DNA from: JBKHAJ01 sp964641125
Lineage (GTDB): Bacteria > Spirochaetota > Spirochaetia > SPDA01 > CAZSGZ01
DNA length: 63,681 bases
Reading direction: 5' to 3'
Assembly (NCBI GenBank): GCA_964641125.1
Contig: CAZXMO010000011.1
Location: 1-63,681, forward strand
The translations under genes and the position numbers were made by a program. Within the stretch, counting starts at the first letter, position 1. Each line of letters starts with the position of its first letter. Positions 39,490-48,810 of this stretch are shown here, in pieces. The notes under the pieces are model-generated. The model searched no databases and was not told the origin of the DNA. It saw nothing but the letters and a program-made list of their open reading frames with translations.

Positions 39490-40563
39490 TCATTTGAAAA
39501 TCGCGTCTAACTCAGCCTCTGTCATCCATTCATCCGGGTAATATGTATCCGGTTTATCTTTGTGCTCCTCATAAAACTCTTCAAAATTTTCATTCGTTAC
39601 AACATTCTTAATCGAATAAAAGTACTGGTTATCGTCGAGCGGTTTTCTAAACTCTTTTCCCTGAAGTAGCCTTATGCCAACCCCTAAAGCATTACGGACC
39701 ATGCTCGGAGGATTGTTGAGCCCGATTGTACTGAATCCTCTTTCATCTTTGAGCTTTTTCCAAAGATGTAAATAACCTACCATTGTTTCACCTGTAATTA
39801 TCGGCAATTCCCTATCCGCCGCGATAAAGGCTTGAAGAACACCCATCGCCATGGAATCCTGAGTAAGTACACCATCCAACTCAGGGTATGACGCGATAAC
39901 ACTCGAAGTTACCTGCTGTGCCGCTGCTTGATCCCAATTTCCATTTACTTCTGTAAGAATGTTAATATTGGAATATTCGGCTAATACCTGCCGTTGTCCG
40001 TTAACCCGGTCAATATTCGCAGGTTGCCCAGCGAGTCCGCTCACGATCACAATATCTCCCTCTCCACCGATTTCCTCGACGAACCACTCCGCAAGAGTTG
40101 CTCCCCAAACTTTCTGATCAACCAGAACGCTTATTGCATGAGGGCTTGTAACAGGTTGGGAAGAGGATATAACTGTAATACCCCTTCTATTGGCTTCTTC
40201 TATAATGGGATTGAGTGCCGTCGGCGAGCTGGGATCAATAATTAAAAGATCAATTCCTGAATTAATCATGTTCCTGATTTGAGCAATCTGATTATTGACA
40301 TCTACACCGGAACTCTGGACTATATACTTCGAAATTAGTCCTTTCTCCTTATAATATTCCGCCATCTCTTTGAAACCGTTAATCATTTGAGTTCGCCAAT
40401 TATTTCCGATGTAGCTATTACTAAGAGCAACAACGAAACCGTCCGTTTTGGTTACCTCCTCAGCCGCTCCGGTCTCCTGTTCACCGCTCGCTAAGACTAA
40501 AGCCGTACAAAGCAAGAGTGAGGTTACCGAAATTAAGATTACCTTTCCAATGCGTCCTTTCAT
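39490..40563 (-). CDS. Periplasmic sugar-binding protein of the AT-rich ABC importer
   Basis: This 357-residue exported protein is of the RbsB/Peripla_BP_4 type. Its signal peptide (VILISVTSLLLCTALVLA) is followed by SGEQETG, a mature end common in spirochaetal binding proteins. The body has VVALSNSYIGNNWRTQMINGF, a GIDLLIIDPSSPTALNPII block and a VLTQDSMAMGVLQAF hinge. The frame opens at 40596, but AGGAGG 7 nt before the ATG at 40563 sets the start. It is the first gene of the AT-rich unit and follows a LytTR-type operator. Confidence 0.92.
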   Translation of the reverse strand: MKGRIGKVILISVTSLLLCTALVLASGEQETGAAEEVTKTDGFVVALSNSYIGNNWRTQMINGFKEMAEYYKEKGLISKYIVQSSGVDVNNQIAQIRNMINSGIDLLIIDPSSPTALNPIIEEANRRGITVISSSQPVTSPHAISVLVDQKVWGATLAEWFVEEIGGEGDIVIVSGLAGQPANIDRVNGQRQVLAEYSNINILTEVNGNWDQAAAQQVTSSVIASYPELDGVLTQDSMAMGVLQAFIAADRELPIITGETMVGYLHLWKKLKDERGFSTIGLNNPPSMVRNALGVGIRLLQGKEFRKPLDDNQYFYSIKNVVTNENFEEFYEEHKDKPDTYYPDEWMTEAELDAIFK

Positions 40564-40629
40564 GACAGTCCTCCTAAAAAAATTTACTATCAACATAGCA
40601 CGACACCCCTTTATTACAATAAAAAAAGT

Positions 40630-40659
40630 ACGAACGGTAGAAAGTGCCCAATAAACGGT
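40630..40659 (-). promoter_or_regulatory. LytTR-type direct-repeat operator
   Basis: On the minus strand, ACCGTTTAT (40659 to 40651) and ACCGTTCGT (40638 to 40630) are separated by exactly 12 bp. Both fit the published LytTR consensus [TA][AC][CA]GTTN[AG][TG] at all nine positions. A possible extended -10 (TGC then TATGTT at 40592-40597) lies downstream. The expected ligand is the LytTR regulator encoded by the last gene of the same unit. The rest of 40660-40825 is AT-rich and shows no gene. Confidence 0.85.
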
Positions 40660-40825
40660 TGTTATCTATGGTTTTCAGTTAATACCATCCAAAAGAAATC
40701 CTTTTAGAGGCATATTTCACCAGTCAGCATGATAAAAACACCATCCGACAATTTCTTCTTAAGTATTAGTGTTTTGATGGTATATTTAATGCACGAGGAA
40801 GAATTATTGTGCGGAGAAAGTGAAG

Positions 40826-41830
40826 ATGTCAAATAATGACCATTCAACCGATACATCAGGTAAGTCTACCAAAGGTTCCTACGATTCAAAGGGATACTGG
40901 AGTCCGCCTTATACATGCTCTTACGCACCTTTTATCAGCCGTCCATGGAGCTTAGGTCGTTTTTTCAAGTGGTTTTTCGGATACCCCGGATTCCTGTGGC
41001 CGAACCACCTCCTCTTTTTCGGTATAGCCGCATCATCGTGGTTCTTGCTGACCCCGTCCCTCGAGGAGATGATAACATTTCGAATCGGTTGGATTACCCT
41101 CATATTCGCCCGGAACATGGGGCTGACCTGGTTTATCTACGGTATGCTTCATTTGATTCTCTACACCTTCAAGCTCCATGGCACGGATAGAAAATACGAT
41201 CCCAAATGGCAGACCACGGGGAACAGACAATTCCTGTTCAAGAGCCAGACCTTGGATAATATTTTCAGGGCCTGTGTTTACGGGGTACCGATCTGGACGG
41301 GATGGGAGGTACTCTATCTATGGCTCGCGGCGAATGGTCGTGTTCCCTTGATTTCGTGGGAGGAGAATCCGGTATGGTTTGCGGGCCTGTTTCTCCTCAT
41401 TCCTTTCTGGCGGGAGACCCACTTCTACTTCATCCACAAGCTCCTGCACTGGAAACCGCTCTTAAGGACCATCCACACAGTTCATCACAAGAATCCGAAT
41501 CCCGGACCGTGGTCGGGGCTGGCGATGCACCCTTTGGAACACCTTATGTACTTCAGCGTCGCGGCAGTCCATTTCATCGTTCCCTCCCATCCCCTGCATT
41601 TTCTTTTTACAATCCAGGTGACCGGACTCATCCCGGCAAACGACCATACCGGTTTCGAACCGCCTCTCTTCAAGGGGCGGCTGCATACCGGCTCATATTT
41701 CCACTATCTGCATCACCGCTACGTGTCCTGCAACTTCGGCGGATCGAAGATTCCCTGGGACCGATGGCTCGGCAGGTTCTACGACGGTACCGGGCAGTAC
41801 AGGACAAGACGGAAAAAAGAGAACGGTTAA
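40826..41830 (+). CDS. Sterol desaturase / fatty acid hydroxylase family membrane protein
   Basis: This 334-residue membrane protein has several transmembrane helices and the histidine clusters of the di-iron hydroxylase superfamily: HFYFIHKLLH, HTVHHKNPNPGPW with a following MHPLEH, NDHTGFE and FHYLHHRYVSCNFG. It should hydroxylate or desaturate a lipid using oxygen, odd for an anaerobe but also reported in facultative relatives. GTG at 40820 is possible, but the GGAG at 40813-40816 is better spaced for the ATG at 40826. It is a single gene between two sugar operons, with GC content back to that of the flanks. Confidence 0.88.
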   Translation: MSNNDHSTDTSGKSTKGSYDSKGYWSPPYTCSYAPFISRPWSLGRFFKWFFGYPGFLWPNHLLFFGIAASSWFLLTPSLEEMITFRIGWITLIFARNMGLTWFIYGMLHLILYTFKLHGTDRKYDPKWQTTGNRQFLFKSQTLDNIFRACVYGVPIWTGWEVLYLWLAANGRVPLISWEENPVWFAGLFLLIPFWRETHFYFIHKLLHWKPLLRTIHTVHHKNPNPGPWSGLAMHPLEHLMYFSVAAVHFIVPSHPLHFLFTIQVTGLIPANDHTGFEPPLFKGRLHTGSYFHYLHHRYVSCNFGGSKIPWDRWLGRFYDGTGQYRTRRKKENG

Positions 41831-41872
41831 GGACGTCCGGGAACGATCCGCCGCACGAAGGAGGCCGGTGGT

Positions 41873-42904
41873 TCACGGTTTAAGGATTATCTTGAGCCCT
41901 TCTTTATCGTTCATCTTCTGAAACGCTGTTTCCCATTGATCGAGAGTATACTCGTGGCTTATAACCGATTTAAGATCCACCTCTCCCCGCTCCATAAGAC
42001 CCAAGGAGAGCTTCCAGGCCGACCACTTCTGGGCGAAGGAGCCGTAGACTTGGAACTCCCGGTAGGCGATGCTCTCGAAGTCGACGGTTATTGGCTTACC
42101 GAAGAGACCGAGCTGGAGATATTTACCACTTTTTTTGAGGAGACTGAAACAGGTATTCACCGCGGGCCCGGCGCCGGAACATTCGACAACGGAGTCGGCA
42201 CCCAGCGAATCGGTAAGAGACGGTATTTCTTCGCGGAACTTCTCCTCTTCGAGAACATAGGTGTAATCGGCGCCTAATTGTTCGGCCAACTTCAGACGGT
42301 CCCGGTCTTTTTCCGTACCGATTACCGCGACCACCGCCCCCGCGGACTTGGCCACCTGCAGCGAGAGGAGTCCCATTGCGCCGGGTCCGGTCAGAACGAC
42401 GAACTCACCGAGACCGATGTCGGCGAGCTCGCGGATACCATGAACGCAGCAGGCCAGGGGCTCGGTCAGGGCTCCTTCGTTGAAATTTATCGAATCGGGG
42501 AGCCTGTGTACCCGGTAGGCGGGCACGGCGACGTATTCGGCAAAGGCCCCGTCGGTATAGAAGCCTAATACCTTCCGCTGATTGCAGAGGTTGTACCTTC
42601 CGGCCATACAGTACGCGCACTTACCGCACACCGAATAGCTCGGCTCGGCGGTCACCCGGTCACCGGGCTTCCAACCGGTAACTTCATCACCAACCTCTTC
42701 CACCACTCCGCTGAACTCGTGCCCCATGGCCACGGGCACATTCATGGTTACCTGGGTCGACCAGTTATAGATATGGAGATCGGAGCCGCAGATTCCCGCG
42801 GCGTGGACCCGGATAAGCACCTCGTTTGGAGATATCCGCGGTTTCTCTATTTCCCGTACCTCGATGTTGCCGATGCCGGTTTTTGTCTTTACTAATGCTT
42901 TCAC
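41873..42904 (-). CDS. Zinc-dependent medium-chain alcohol/polyol dehydrogenase
   Basis: This 343-residue enzyme has catalytic zinc ligands in GICGSDLH and GHEFSG, the structural zinc lobe CGKCAYCMAGRYNLC, and a Rossmann motif LTGPGAMGLLSLQVAK. It resembles sorbitol/threonine dehydrogenases. As the last gene of the UxaE operon, only 3 bp after uxaE, it probably oxidises or reduces a sugar acid or polyol of the same pathway, for example the tagaturonate/altronate or galactonate pair. The true substrate is not shown by sequence. Confidence 0.9.
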   Translation of the reverse strand: MKALVKTKTGIGNIEVREIEKPRISPNEVLIRVHAAGICGSDLHIYNWSTQVTMNVPVAMGHEFSGVVEEVGDEVTGWKPGDRVTAEPSYSVCGKCAYCMAGRYNLCNQRKVLGFYTDGAFAEYVAVPAYRVHRLPDSINFNEGALTEPLACCVHGIRELADIGLGEFVVLTGPGAMGLLSLQVAKSAGAVVAVIGTEKDRDRLKLAEQLGADYTYVLEEEKFREEIPSLTDSLGADSVVECSGAGPAVNTCFSLLKKSGKYLQLGLFGKPITVDFESIAYREFQVYGSFAQKWSAWKLSLGLMERGEVDLKSVISHEYTLDQWETAFQKMNDKEGLKIILKP

Positions 42905-42907
42905 AGT

Positions 42908-44428
42908 TTATTTCCTCTTTCGTACACCTAGGGTGTCCAAATGTTTTCCTATATGATCGCCCAAAACCTTCTCATATGCGTCCTCTTTTTCAGCGAGAGC
43001 TGAGTACACCGAACCTCTCATACCGGAGTCTTTGAACAGCTCTCCGTAGCATATATGAAGGACCTGACGATTCGCCGTATTTCCGAACACCCTTTCGAGC
43101 TCCGAGTCTTCGAGAGATTCGGGATCGGTGAGAGTGTCCAGATCGGGGGTTACATGGTAATATTTTTGAGCTTCCGGAAAGACTTCGAGGGCCGTATCGT
43201 GTATACGCCTGAACAGATCGGGCTCTATTCGTGATATCGTTCTCAATGCCTCGAGCCAATTGGTCCCGGAGGTCTTTACATGAAAATTATCCGCTATTTC
43301 CCCGACTATGGGAAATATTGAAAACTTGTCACTTCCCGAATGGACCGATATCTTATATCCCCTGTCCCGGGCCACCGCGTCGTGTACGGAAAAGTCCCGG
43401 CGGAATAGATCGACATCGCCGATATAATCGATCCCCTTTTGGAACTCGCCGATAAACCGGGGGGCCAAACTCACGAAATCGATCCCCCGGCGCTCGAGCT
43501 CCCGGGCGACGAAGATATGGGCCTGGGGTGTGGTGGGGGTTCCGGTTTCATCTATAGAGATTTCGAAGGAGAATGGAATATTCCGAGCACATGCCTCTGT
43601 GTAAAGCTCGTAAGCATACTCTACAGCCTCGCGGTAGATAAGGACGGAACGAAACAGCTCCTCCTCGTCAAACTCGATGCGGTTATCTCCAGGCAGAAGA
43701 AAAGATCTATCGAGATAGCGCTTTTTCACTTCCTCTACATACGCATCGGACAGTGATCCGTAGCCCGCTTTAAGCTCGCGTATATCGACGCGGGCAAACC
43801 GGCCGCGAATGTGCTCCGAAAGGTCCGCGGTAATCATGGTGCACCCCGATCGGAGAGCTTCATCGATCCATTCGGCGGTTTTTAGATGATCACCGTCGGC
43901 GCTCCAGGGCTGTTCATACCCTTCTCTCAAAATGCCCCAGCACACATCGTCGAGAACGTCCCGGTAACTCCTTCCCATGAGCTCCAATTCCCTCACCGAT
44001 TGCTGAGCAAACACGGGATGGGCTTCATAGCGATTCATCACCCGAGCGTGCCCGGGAGTCGCTAACCCCAATCGGTCGCCCGTTCCGAAACTCACCCCTT
44101 CCCGGGGAAGCGGGACTGGAGAGAGGAAAGGGACCGCGTCCCGCAGTCTGTGGGTGTTCTCGCCGTTGTAGGGAGCTACGAAAATCCTCTCTTTCCCGTA
44201 TCCGAGATACTCTCCGTTCAACTTGAGGCGGTTATCCGGAAACGATCCGACGTATTTTCCCTCTTCGAGTTTTAAAGCGAAGAGGTATATCTTTTCCCCG
44301 AATTTCTTGAGACTATTCCGATACAGGAGGGTGTCCGCCTCTTCGACGCGTCCCGAGCGCACCTTTTCTATACCCCCGAGTCGTGTACACCTATCGAACC
44401 AATTTCGTACCGCTTCATTCATGCTCAA
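42908..44428 (-). CDS. uxaE: Tagaturonate epimerase family protein
   Basis: This 506-residue protein matches the UxaE family, which interconverts D-tagaturonate and D-fructuronate and was characterised in Thermotoga maritima. Blocks consistent with the family are FGTGDRLGLATPGHARVM near residue 115, QSVRELELMGRSYRDVLDDVCWG, MITADLSEHI, SFEISIDETGTPTTP, and the metal-binding-like YKISVHSGSDKFSIFP followed by HVKTSGTNWLEALR. It overlaps the UroD-like gene by 4 bp and is followed by the zinc dehydrogenase after 3 bp. In T. maritima uxaE lies near gluconate genes, which fits gntK at the end of this window. Confidence 0.88.
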   Translation of the reverse strand: MSMNEAVRNWFDRCTRLGGIEKVRSGRVEEADTLLYRNSLKKFGEKIYLFALKLEEGKYVGSFPDNRLKLNGEYLGYGKERIFVAPYNGENTHRLRDAVPFLSPVPLPREGVSFGTGDRLGLATPGHARVMNRYEAHPVFAQQSVRELELMGRSYRDVLDDVCWGILREGYEQPWSADGDHLKTAEWIDEALRSGCTMITADLSEHIRGRFARVDIRELKAGYGSLSDAYVEEVKKRYLDRSFLLPGDNRIEFDEEELFRSVLIYREAVEYAYELYTEACARNIPFSFEISIDETGTPTTPQAHIFVARELERRGIDFVSLAPRFIGEFQKGIDYIGDVDLFRRDFSVHDAVARDRGYKISVHSGSDKFSIFPIVGEIADNFHVKTSGTNWLEALRTISRIEPDLFRRIHDTALEVFPEAQKYYHVTPDLDTLTDPESLEDSELERVFGNTANRQVLHICYGELFKDSGMRGSVYSALAEKEDAYEKVLGDHIGKHLDTLGVRKRK

Positions 44429-45480
44429 TACCTGCTTTCCCGCGCCGCCCGGACCATAGCGAGGATATTCTCCTTAGGGGTGTTCGGCGGCACCTCACAT
44501 CCGGAGCCTAAAATGAGGCCGTAGTTCTCGCCGGCGTCCCTGATGACTTCCCGGGACTTTTCGTGGACTAATTCCGGAGTTCCCTGGAGGAGGACCGCCG
44601 AGGGCTCTAAGTTCCCTATAAGGGCGCTCCTGTCCCCTATCGTCTCCTTGGCGGTCCGCATGCTTACCTTGGAATCTATCTCCACGATGTCGGTTCCCGT
44701 GTCCGCCATGTCCTCGAGAATGGCGGTGGTGTCCCCGCATATGTGGAGAATGGACATGCAGTCCTTCTCCCGCCCATATTCGTTGACCTCATCGAAACAC
44801 TTCTTTTCGTAGGGGTACGCCCATGTGCGGTACATATCCGGTGAGATCATATCGATAGAGGCCAGAGAGTCTCCCACCTGAATTATGTCGGCGCCGGTAT
44901 CGATACAGGCCCTCTGGAACCGGATGACCGCCTCGGTGCACATCTCGAGGAGATCGTGCATGACCTCCACCTCTCCCGCGTCACCCGAAGCATCGATGGT
45001 GGCGAGATGGATCAGAAACTTTTCGGTCCCCATCAGGTGAGCGGCAAGAGTGAAAGGTCCGCTTCCGGGAACACGGATAACCTTCTCTTTCTTTACCCGC
45101 GCCGATAGGAGCTCGACCGCTTCGAGAATGACCGGCATCCGGCCGTCTTTAAAGGGGTCCGGAATTTTTAAGCGGTAGATGTCTTTTGTCTCCTCGAAGG
45201 CCGGCTTTCTAAAGGTCGGAGTGCTGTTCTCGTGGTGCTGAACCTCCATCCCGAACCCCTCCGAGATGTAGTAGTTGTCCGACTGGGCCACGAGCACATC
45301 CTGATCTATCTCCTGACAGGCCTCGTACTGGGCCTTGGCCATAAGTTTTCCGGAAGTACAGTATTTGTGTACCGGTACTCCGGCCAATACCGCGCCGAAG
45401 TTTCCCATATAGGGCGCTACCGGCACGCAGTCGGGTTTCTTGAAATGAACAGCCGCCTGCACCCGTTCATACGAATTCAT
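44425..45480 (-). CDS. Uroporphyrinogen decarboxylase / MtaA-like methyltransferase family protein
   Basis: This 351-residue TIM-barrel protein belongs to the broad UroD family but carries LLHICGDTT-type HxC (SILHICGDTTAIL) and a late cysteine in GSGCEVPPNTPKENI. HxC plus a distant C is the zinc site of MtaA/CmuA methylcobamide:thiol methyltransferases, not of haem-pathway UroD. A role in methyl transfer is therefore possible. No corrinoid protein gene is seen nearby. It is coupled to uxaE by a 4-bp overlap and follows the MoaD-like gene by 3 bp. A paralogue lies at 60487-61575. Confidence 0.82.
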   Translation of the reverse strand: MNSYERVQAAVHFKKPDCVPVAPYMGNFGAVLAGVPVHKYCTSGKLMAKAQYEACQEIDQDVLVAQSDNYYISEGFGMEVQHHENSTPTFRKPAFEETKDIYRLKIPDPFKDGRMPVILEAVELLSARVKKEKVIRVPGSGPFTLAAHLMGTEKFLIHLATIDASGDAGEVEVMHDLLEMCTEAVIRFQRACIDTGADIIQVGDSLASIDMISPDMYRTWAYPYEKKCFDEVNEYGREKDCMSILHICGDTTAILEDMADTGTDIVEIDSKVSMRTAKETIGDRSALIGNLEPSAVLLQGTPELVHEKSREVIRDAGENYGLILGSGCEVPPNTPKENILAMVRAARESRY

Positions 45481-45483
45481 CCT

Positions 45484-45771
45484 TCATCCTCCAGGCATGT
45501 GTTTGAGAAACTTGACCTCCGAGGGCAGCTCGAGCATTTCGCCCGGCCCCTCGGCGGTCTTGTTGTCGATGATGCAGAGGATTCCCGCCGCAAAATCGCC
45601 TTTATCAAAGGAATATAATTTCTCCACCGCTTCAGCCCCGCAGAGGGCACGAAGCCTTTTCATGAGCTCCCGGATCTTGATCTCAGGGATTTCGAAGCGA
45701 ACTAAGTATTCGTCCTTTTCGAAGTATCCCCTGAGTGCTCCGTATAAGCGGATTGTCGCGGTGTACTCCAT
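45484..45771 (-). CDS. MoaD/ThiS-like sulfur-carrier protein
   Basis: This 95-residue protein has a ubiquitin-like fold start (YTATIRLYGALRGYF) and ends in the GlyGly required for thiocarboxylate formation (FLKHMPGG). Such proteins donate sulfur for the pterin dithiolene of molybdenum or tungsten cofactors. It lies 11 bp after the aldehyde:ferredoxin oxidoreductase gene, a pairing seen in many anaerobes, which suggests that it serves that enzyme's cofactor. Confidence 0.85.
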   Translation of the reverse strand: MEYTATIRLYGALRGYFEKDEYLVRFEIPEIKIRELMKRLRALCGAEAVEKLYSFDKGDFAAGILCIIDNKTAEGPGEMLELPSEVKFLKHMPGG

Positions 45772-45782
45772 CGTACTCTTAC

Positions 45783-47642
45783 CTACACGGGCAGATAGGA
45801 CTCGAGTCCCAGCTTCTCAACCGTTTCCCCGGAGGGGATGCCGAACTCGGTCCATCCTCGGATCCGGTAGTAATCCCTGAGCATCGCATTCAGGGGCGGG
45901 ACGAAATCTCCGCAGGTCCCTCCCCGTGGATGAAGAAGTATCCGGGGCGGGAGTACATCATCCTTCCTCGATATCCCAAGCTTGTTATTGTACAAACGCT
46001 TGAGTGTAAAGATCCGTTCCCCGGCACAACGGAAGGAGTCCTGGTCTAAATCCCACCCGGTCACCAGATTGAGAACTTCGATCAGGGGGTTCGCGGTCAT
46101 CCCCCCGAAGATCACGAACTTACAGACATGAATAGAATCGATCATACTCATGAGATGCTGGAAGTCGATAACCATCTGCACCTTCCTGATGCTCGTATCG
46201 AAGCGGTCCATGGTTTCCGGATAGCCGTAATCGGGCATGGCGTACCAGTTCTCGAAATCGTGGGTGTACGCCTGGAGATGACACGCTCCTCTGTTCGAGG
46301 TGACGTATCCAAGAGCATCGCTCACCTTCGCCCTCGGATCGTGAGCGGGAAAATCGAGCCCTTTGACATGGACCGCGAATTCGATGCTGTTTCCGCCTAT
46401 TGTTTCGGCCGCACGAAGGATACCTTCCCCGAGGGTCCGGCCGAGATCCTTTCTATACGCGATTTTTTCCACCATCTCTACAACCGCGCCGCCGTTCCCC
46501 CACACCAGATCGATTCCGCCGGTATCTTGCCGGGTGATCAAGCCCCGTTCGTACGCTTCCATAGCAAAACCGATAAGCGCTCCGGTGGATATAGCGTCCA
46601 GACCATACCGGTTGCACAGATCGTTTGCCTTGCATATGGCTCCTATGTCGTCTACCAGGAGATTGCTCCCGAGCATGGCGATATTCTCGTATTCCGGACC
46701 CGCGGCTTCTTCTATCTTATAGGGGCCCTCCTTCACTTCTACAGTACGGCCGCAGCCGATAACGCAGCGTCCGCAATGGTAATTCTTGGTCAGGTATTTC
46801 CCGGCGAGGGCGTATCCGGAGATCTTCTTTGCCCCCTCCGGCCAGTTGCCCTGATACCAGTTCTTGATCGGAAGGTCCCCCATGACTTCCTGTCCTTCCA
46901 CACCGATGGAAGTCCCGTACTGGCGAAACTCAAGATCTTCGGTGAGCATCCGGACCATTGTTGGGGCCTTGTTCTTGATATAATCCTTTAAGCCGTCGCG
47001 GTCCGCTATTTCCGCTTTCTTAGTTCCCAGGGCAACGATAGCCTTCACCTTCTTCGAGCCCATGACCGTACCGACCCCCGCGCGTCCCGCGGCTCTTCCC
47101 TCTTCCCCCCCGGCGATGATGCAGGCGAAACGGACCAGATTCTCCCCCGCCGGGCCGATGGCGACGGTACGTGCTTTCGAGTCGGTCTCGTCTCTAAGAA
47201 TCTCATCGGTTTCGAAGGTATCTTTACCCCGTAGATGTGCGGCGTCCCGTATCTGGATACCGTCGTCGGTCACAAAGAGGTACGACGGTTTCTCGGCCGC
47301 CCCTTTGAGGATGAGCCCGTCGATGCCGCATTTCTTGAGCATCTCCCCCCAGCGGCCGCCGCAGTCGGCTTCCGCGTATATTCCGGTCAGCGGCGATTTT
47401 GTAATGACCTCGAACCGATCGGAGGAGAAAACCCGGGTTCCCGTTACCGGGCCGGTCATAAAAATGAGGACGTTATCGGGACCTAAGGGATCGGTATCTT
47501 TATCCGTATACTCATGAAGCAGGAGCGCTCCGATTCCGCTCCCCCCGACGAACATCTTCCATTGCTTTTCTTCGAGGGATCGGTAGCTGACTTTACCGGT
47601 TGAGAGGTCTACAATCGCTATTCTATTAAAGTATCCGTACAT
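45783..47642 (-). CDS. Aldehyde:ferredoxin oxidoreductase (tungstopterin type)
   Basis: About 619 residues. Family blocks are RIAIVDLSTGKVSYRSL, IFMTGPVTGTRVFSSDR, YAEADCGGRWGEML and GRAGVGTVMGSKKVKAI. The [4Fe-4S] ligands appear as CGRCVIGC (about 235-242) and a fourth cysteine in IHVCKFVIF (about 490). It should oxidise an aldehyde to the acid with ferredoxin as acceptor, using a tungsten or molybdenum bis-pterin. GGAG 6 nt before the second ATG favours 47642 over 47654. It lies downstream of a sugar importer and upstream of moaD, UroD-like and uxaE genes, so a sugar aldehyde or an aldehyde by-product is the likely substrate. Confidence 0.93.
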   Translation of the reverse strand: MYGYFNRIAIVDLSTGKVSYRSLEEKQWKMFVGGSGIGALLLHEYTDKDTDPLGPDNVLIFMTGPVTGTRVFSSDRFEVITKSPLTGIYAEADCGGRWGEMLKKCGIDGLILKGAAEKPSYLFVTDDGIQIRDAAHLRGKDTFETDEILRDETDSKARTVAIGPAGENLVRFACIIAGGEEGRAAGRAGVGTVMGSKKVKAIVALGTKKAEIADRDGLKDYIKNKAPTMVRMLTEDLEFRQYGTSIGVEGQEVMGDLPIKNWYQGNWPEGAKKISGYALAGKYLTKNYHCGRCVIGCGRTVEVKEGPYKIEEAAGPEYENIAMLGSNLLVDDIGAICKANDLCNRYGLDAISTGALIGFAMEAYERGLITRQDTGGIDLVWGNGGAVVEMVEKIAYRKDLGRTLGEGILRAAETIGGNSIEFAVHVKGLDFPAHDPRAKVSDALGYVTSNRGACHLQAYTHDFENWYAMPDYGYPETMDRFDTSIRKVQMVIDFQHLMSMIDSIHVCKFVIFGGMTANPLIEVLNLVTGWDLDQDSFRCAGERIFTLKRLYNNKLGISRKDDVLPPRILLHPRGGTCGDFVPPLNAMLRDYYRIRGWTEFGIPSGETVEKLGLESYLPV

Positions 47643-47663
47643 GCTCTGCTCCATGAATATATG

Positions 47664-47686
47664 GCCCCGGACGGTACGCCCGGGGC
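47664..47686 (-). promoter_or_regulatory. Intercistronic hairpin after the binding-protein gene
   Basis: A 7-bp GC stem (47664-47670 with 47680-47686) lies between the binding-protein stop and the AOR start. No U-run follows. It resembles in position the hairpins at 39444 and 57247 and may set a transcript boundary between transport and catabolic parts. Confidence 0.6.
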
Positions 47687-47703
47687 TGCATAGTTTTTGC
47701 TGT

Positions 47704-48750
47704 TTACTGATAGTTCCTCGAGGAGATGTTCTCCATCGAGGCGATGTTTTCCGGAGTTACGATACGCGGTTTGACCAGAATCTCCGTCGTGGGAAGGGTC
47801 TGACCGTCGACGAGGGCGACGATTGTTTCGACCGCGGCGATTCCCTGCTTGTAATGGTCCCACAGGGTGTTAACATCGATGTAGCCCTGTTCGATTGGTA
47901 CGAGGGCGTTCGGCTGAACATCGACATTGGCGTGGTACATGTGATTGGGCTCACCGTAGGGCGCCCATTTACCGACCCGCTCACAGGCGGTCTGGACCGC
48001 TCCTAAGAGAAAGTCGCTCGCCACGAAGAGGGCGTTCGCGTCGGGATACGCCTGGAGTGCGGCGGACAGACCCGAAAGGGCCTTGTCGGGGTTCCACTCG
48101 GAAGGAACTGTGGTAAGAATAGTCGCATCGAACTCCCGGGCGGCCTTCTCGAAGCCGAGCTGCCGGTTAACGGCATTTTCATCCCGAAGGTCTCCGATAA
48201 CATGAATAATCTTAGGCTCTACGCCGTCGTCCTCCATCATCTTGAGAAGGTACCTGCCGGCGACATACGCCTGATTAATGGTATCCAATCCGACATGGGC
48301 GTCCGCGGGTTCCTCGGCGTCGGGGCTGGCGGCGCGGATAAAGGTCATCGCCTTGATACCGGCCCTGTGCGCCGCTTTGATGCTTGAGACTATCGCCTTT
48401 GAGTCCTGGGGCACCATAAGGATGATATCGGGCTGCCGGGCGATGAGGTCCTCGATATTGGCGGCCTGCCGGGCGACATCGGCATCGGCAACGGTGACGT
48501 TGATGTTCATCTTCCTGCCGGTTTCCTGCTCCCAATTCTTAGCGGCCTGTTTCAGCATGTCTTCGGCCTGCTGATAGAAGATGGTCTGCTTCGAGGCGAA
48601 GGAGATACCGACATCGATGTCTCCCGGGCCTGCCTCGGTTTCTGCGGGGACGGCCTTCGGTCCGGCTTCCTGCTCGCCTCCCGCCCAAACGGCCATACCG
48701 CCTAGTACGGCGAGGATGAGTGCACAGATAAGTATTCTGTGTTTCTTCAT
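47704..48750 (-). CDS. Periplasmic sugar-binding protein (RbsB/XylF type)
   Basis: This 348-residue exported protein has a signal peptide (ILICALILAVLGGMAVWA) followed by GGEQEAG. The body has IDVGISFASKQTIFYQQAEDML, a QPDIILMVPQDSKAIVSSI block and DANALFVASDFLLGAVQTA. GGAGG upstream supports the ATG at 48750. It is the last gene of its transporter set here, after permease, ATPase and permease, rather than the first. The sugar is probably linked to hexuronate breakdown by the operon's later genes. Confidence 0.92.
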   Translation of the reverse strand: MKKHRILICALILAVLGGMAVWAGGEQEAGPKAVPAETEAGPGDIDVGISFASKQTIFYQQAEDMLKQAAKNWEQETGRKMNINVTVADADVARQAANIEDLIARQPDIILMVPQDSKAIVSSIKAAHRAGIKAMTFIRAASPDAEEPADAHVGLDTINQAYVAGRYLLKMMEDDGVEPKIIHVIGDLRDENAVNRQLGFEKAAREFDATILTTVPSEWNPDKALSGLSAALQAYPDANALFVASDFLLGAVQTACERVGKWAPYGEPNHMYHANVDVQPNALVPIEQGYIDVNTLWDHYKQGIAAVETIVALVDGQTLPTTEILVKPRIVTPENIASMENISSRNYQ

Positions 48751-48810
48751 GGTTATTACCTCCATAGTATTTTTTTTGAACCATACGGTTCATTTACACA
48801 CAAAGTGATA

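Noticed and set aside
46128..46991. 287-residue forward open frame inside the AOR gene
   Set aside because: Opposite-strand shadow of a well-conserved gene; no start signal or family signs.
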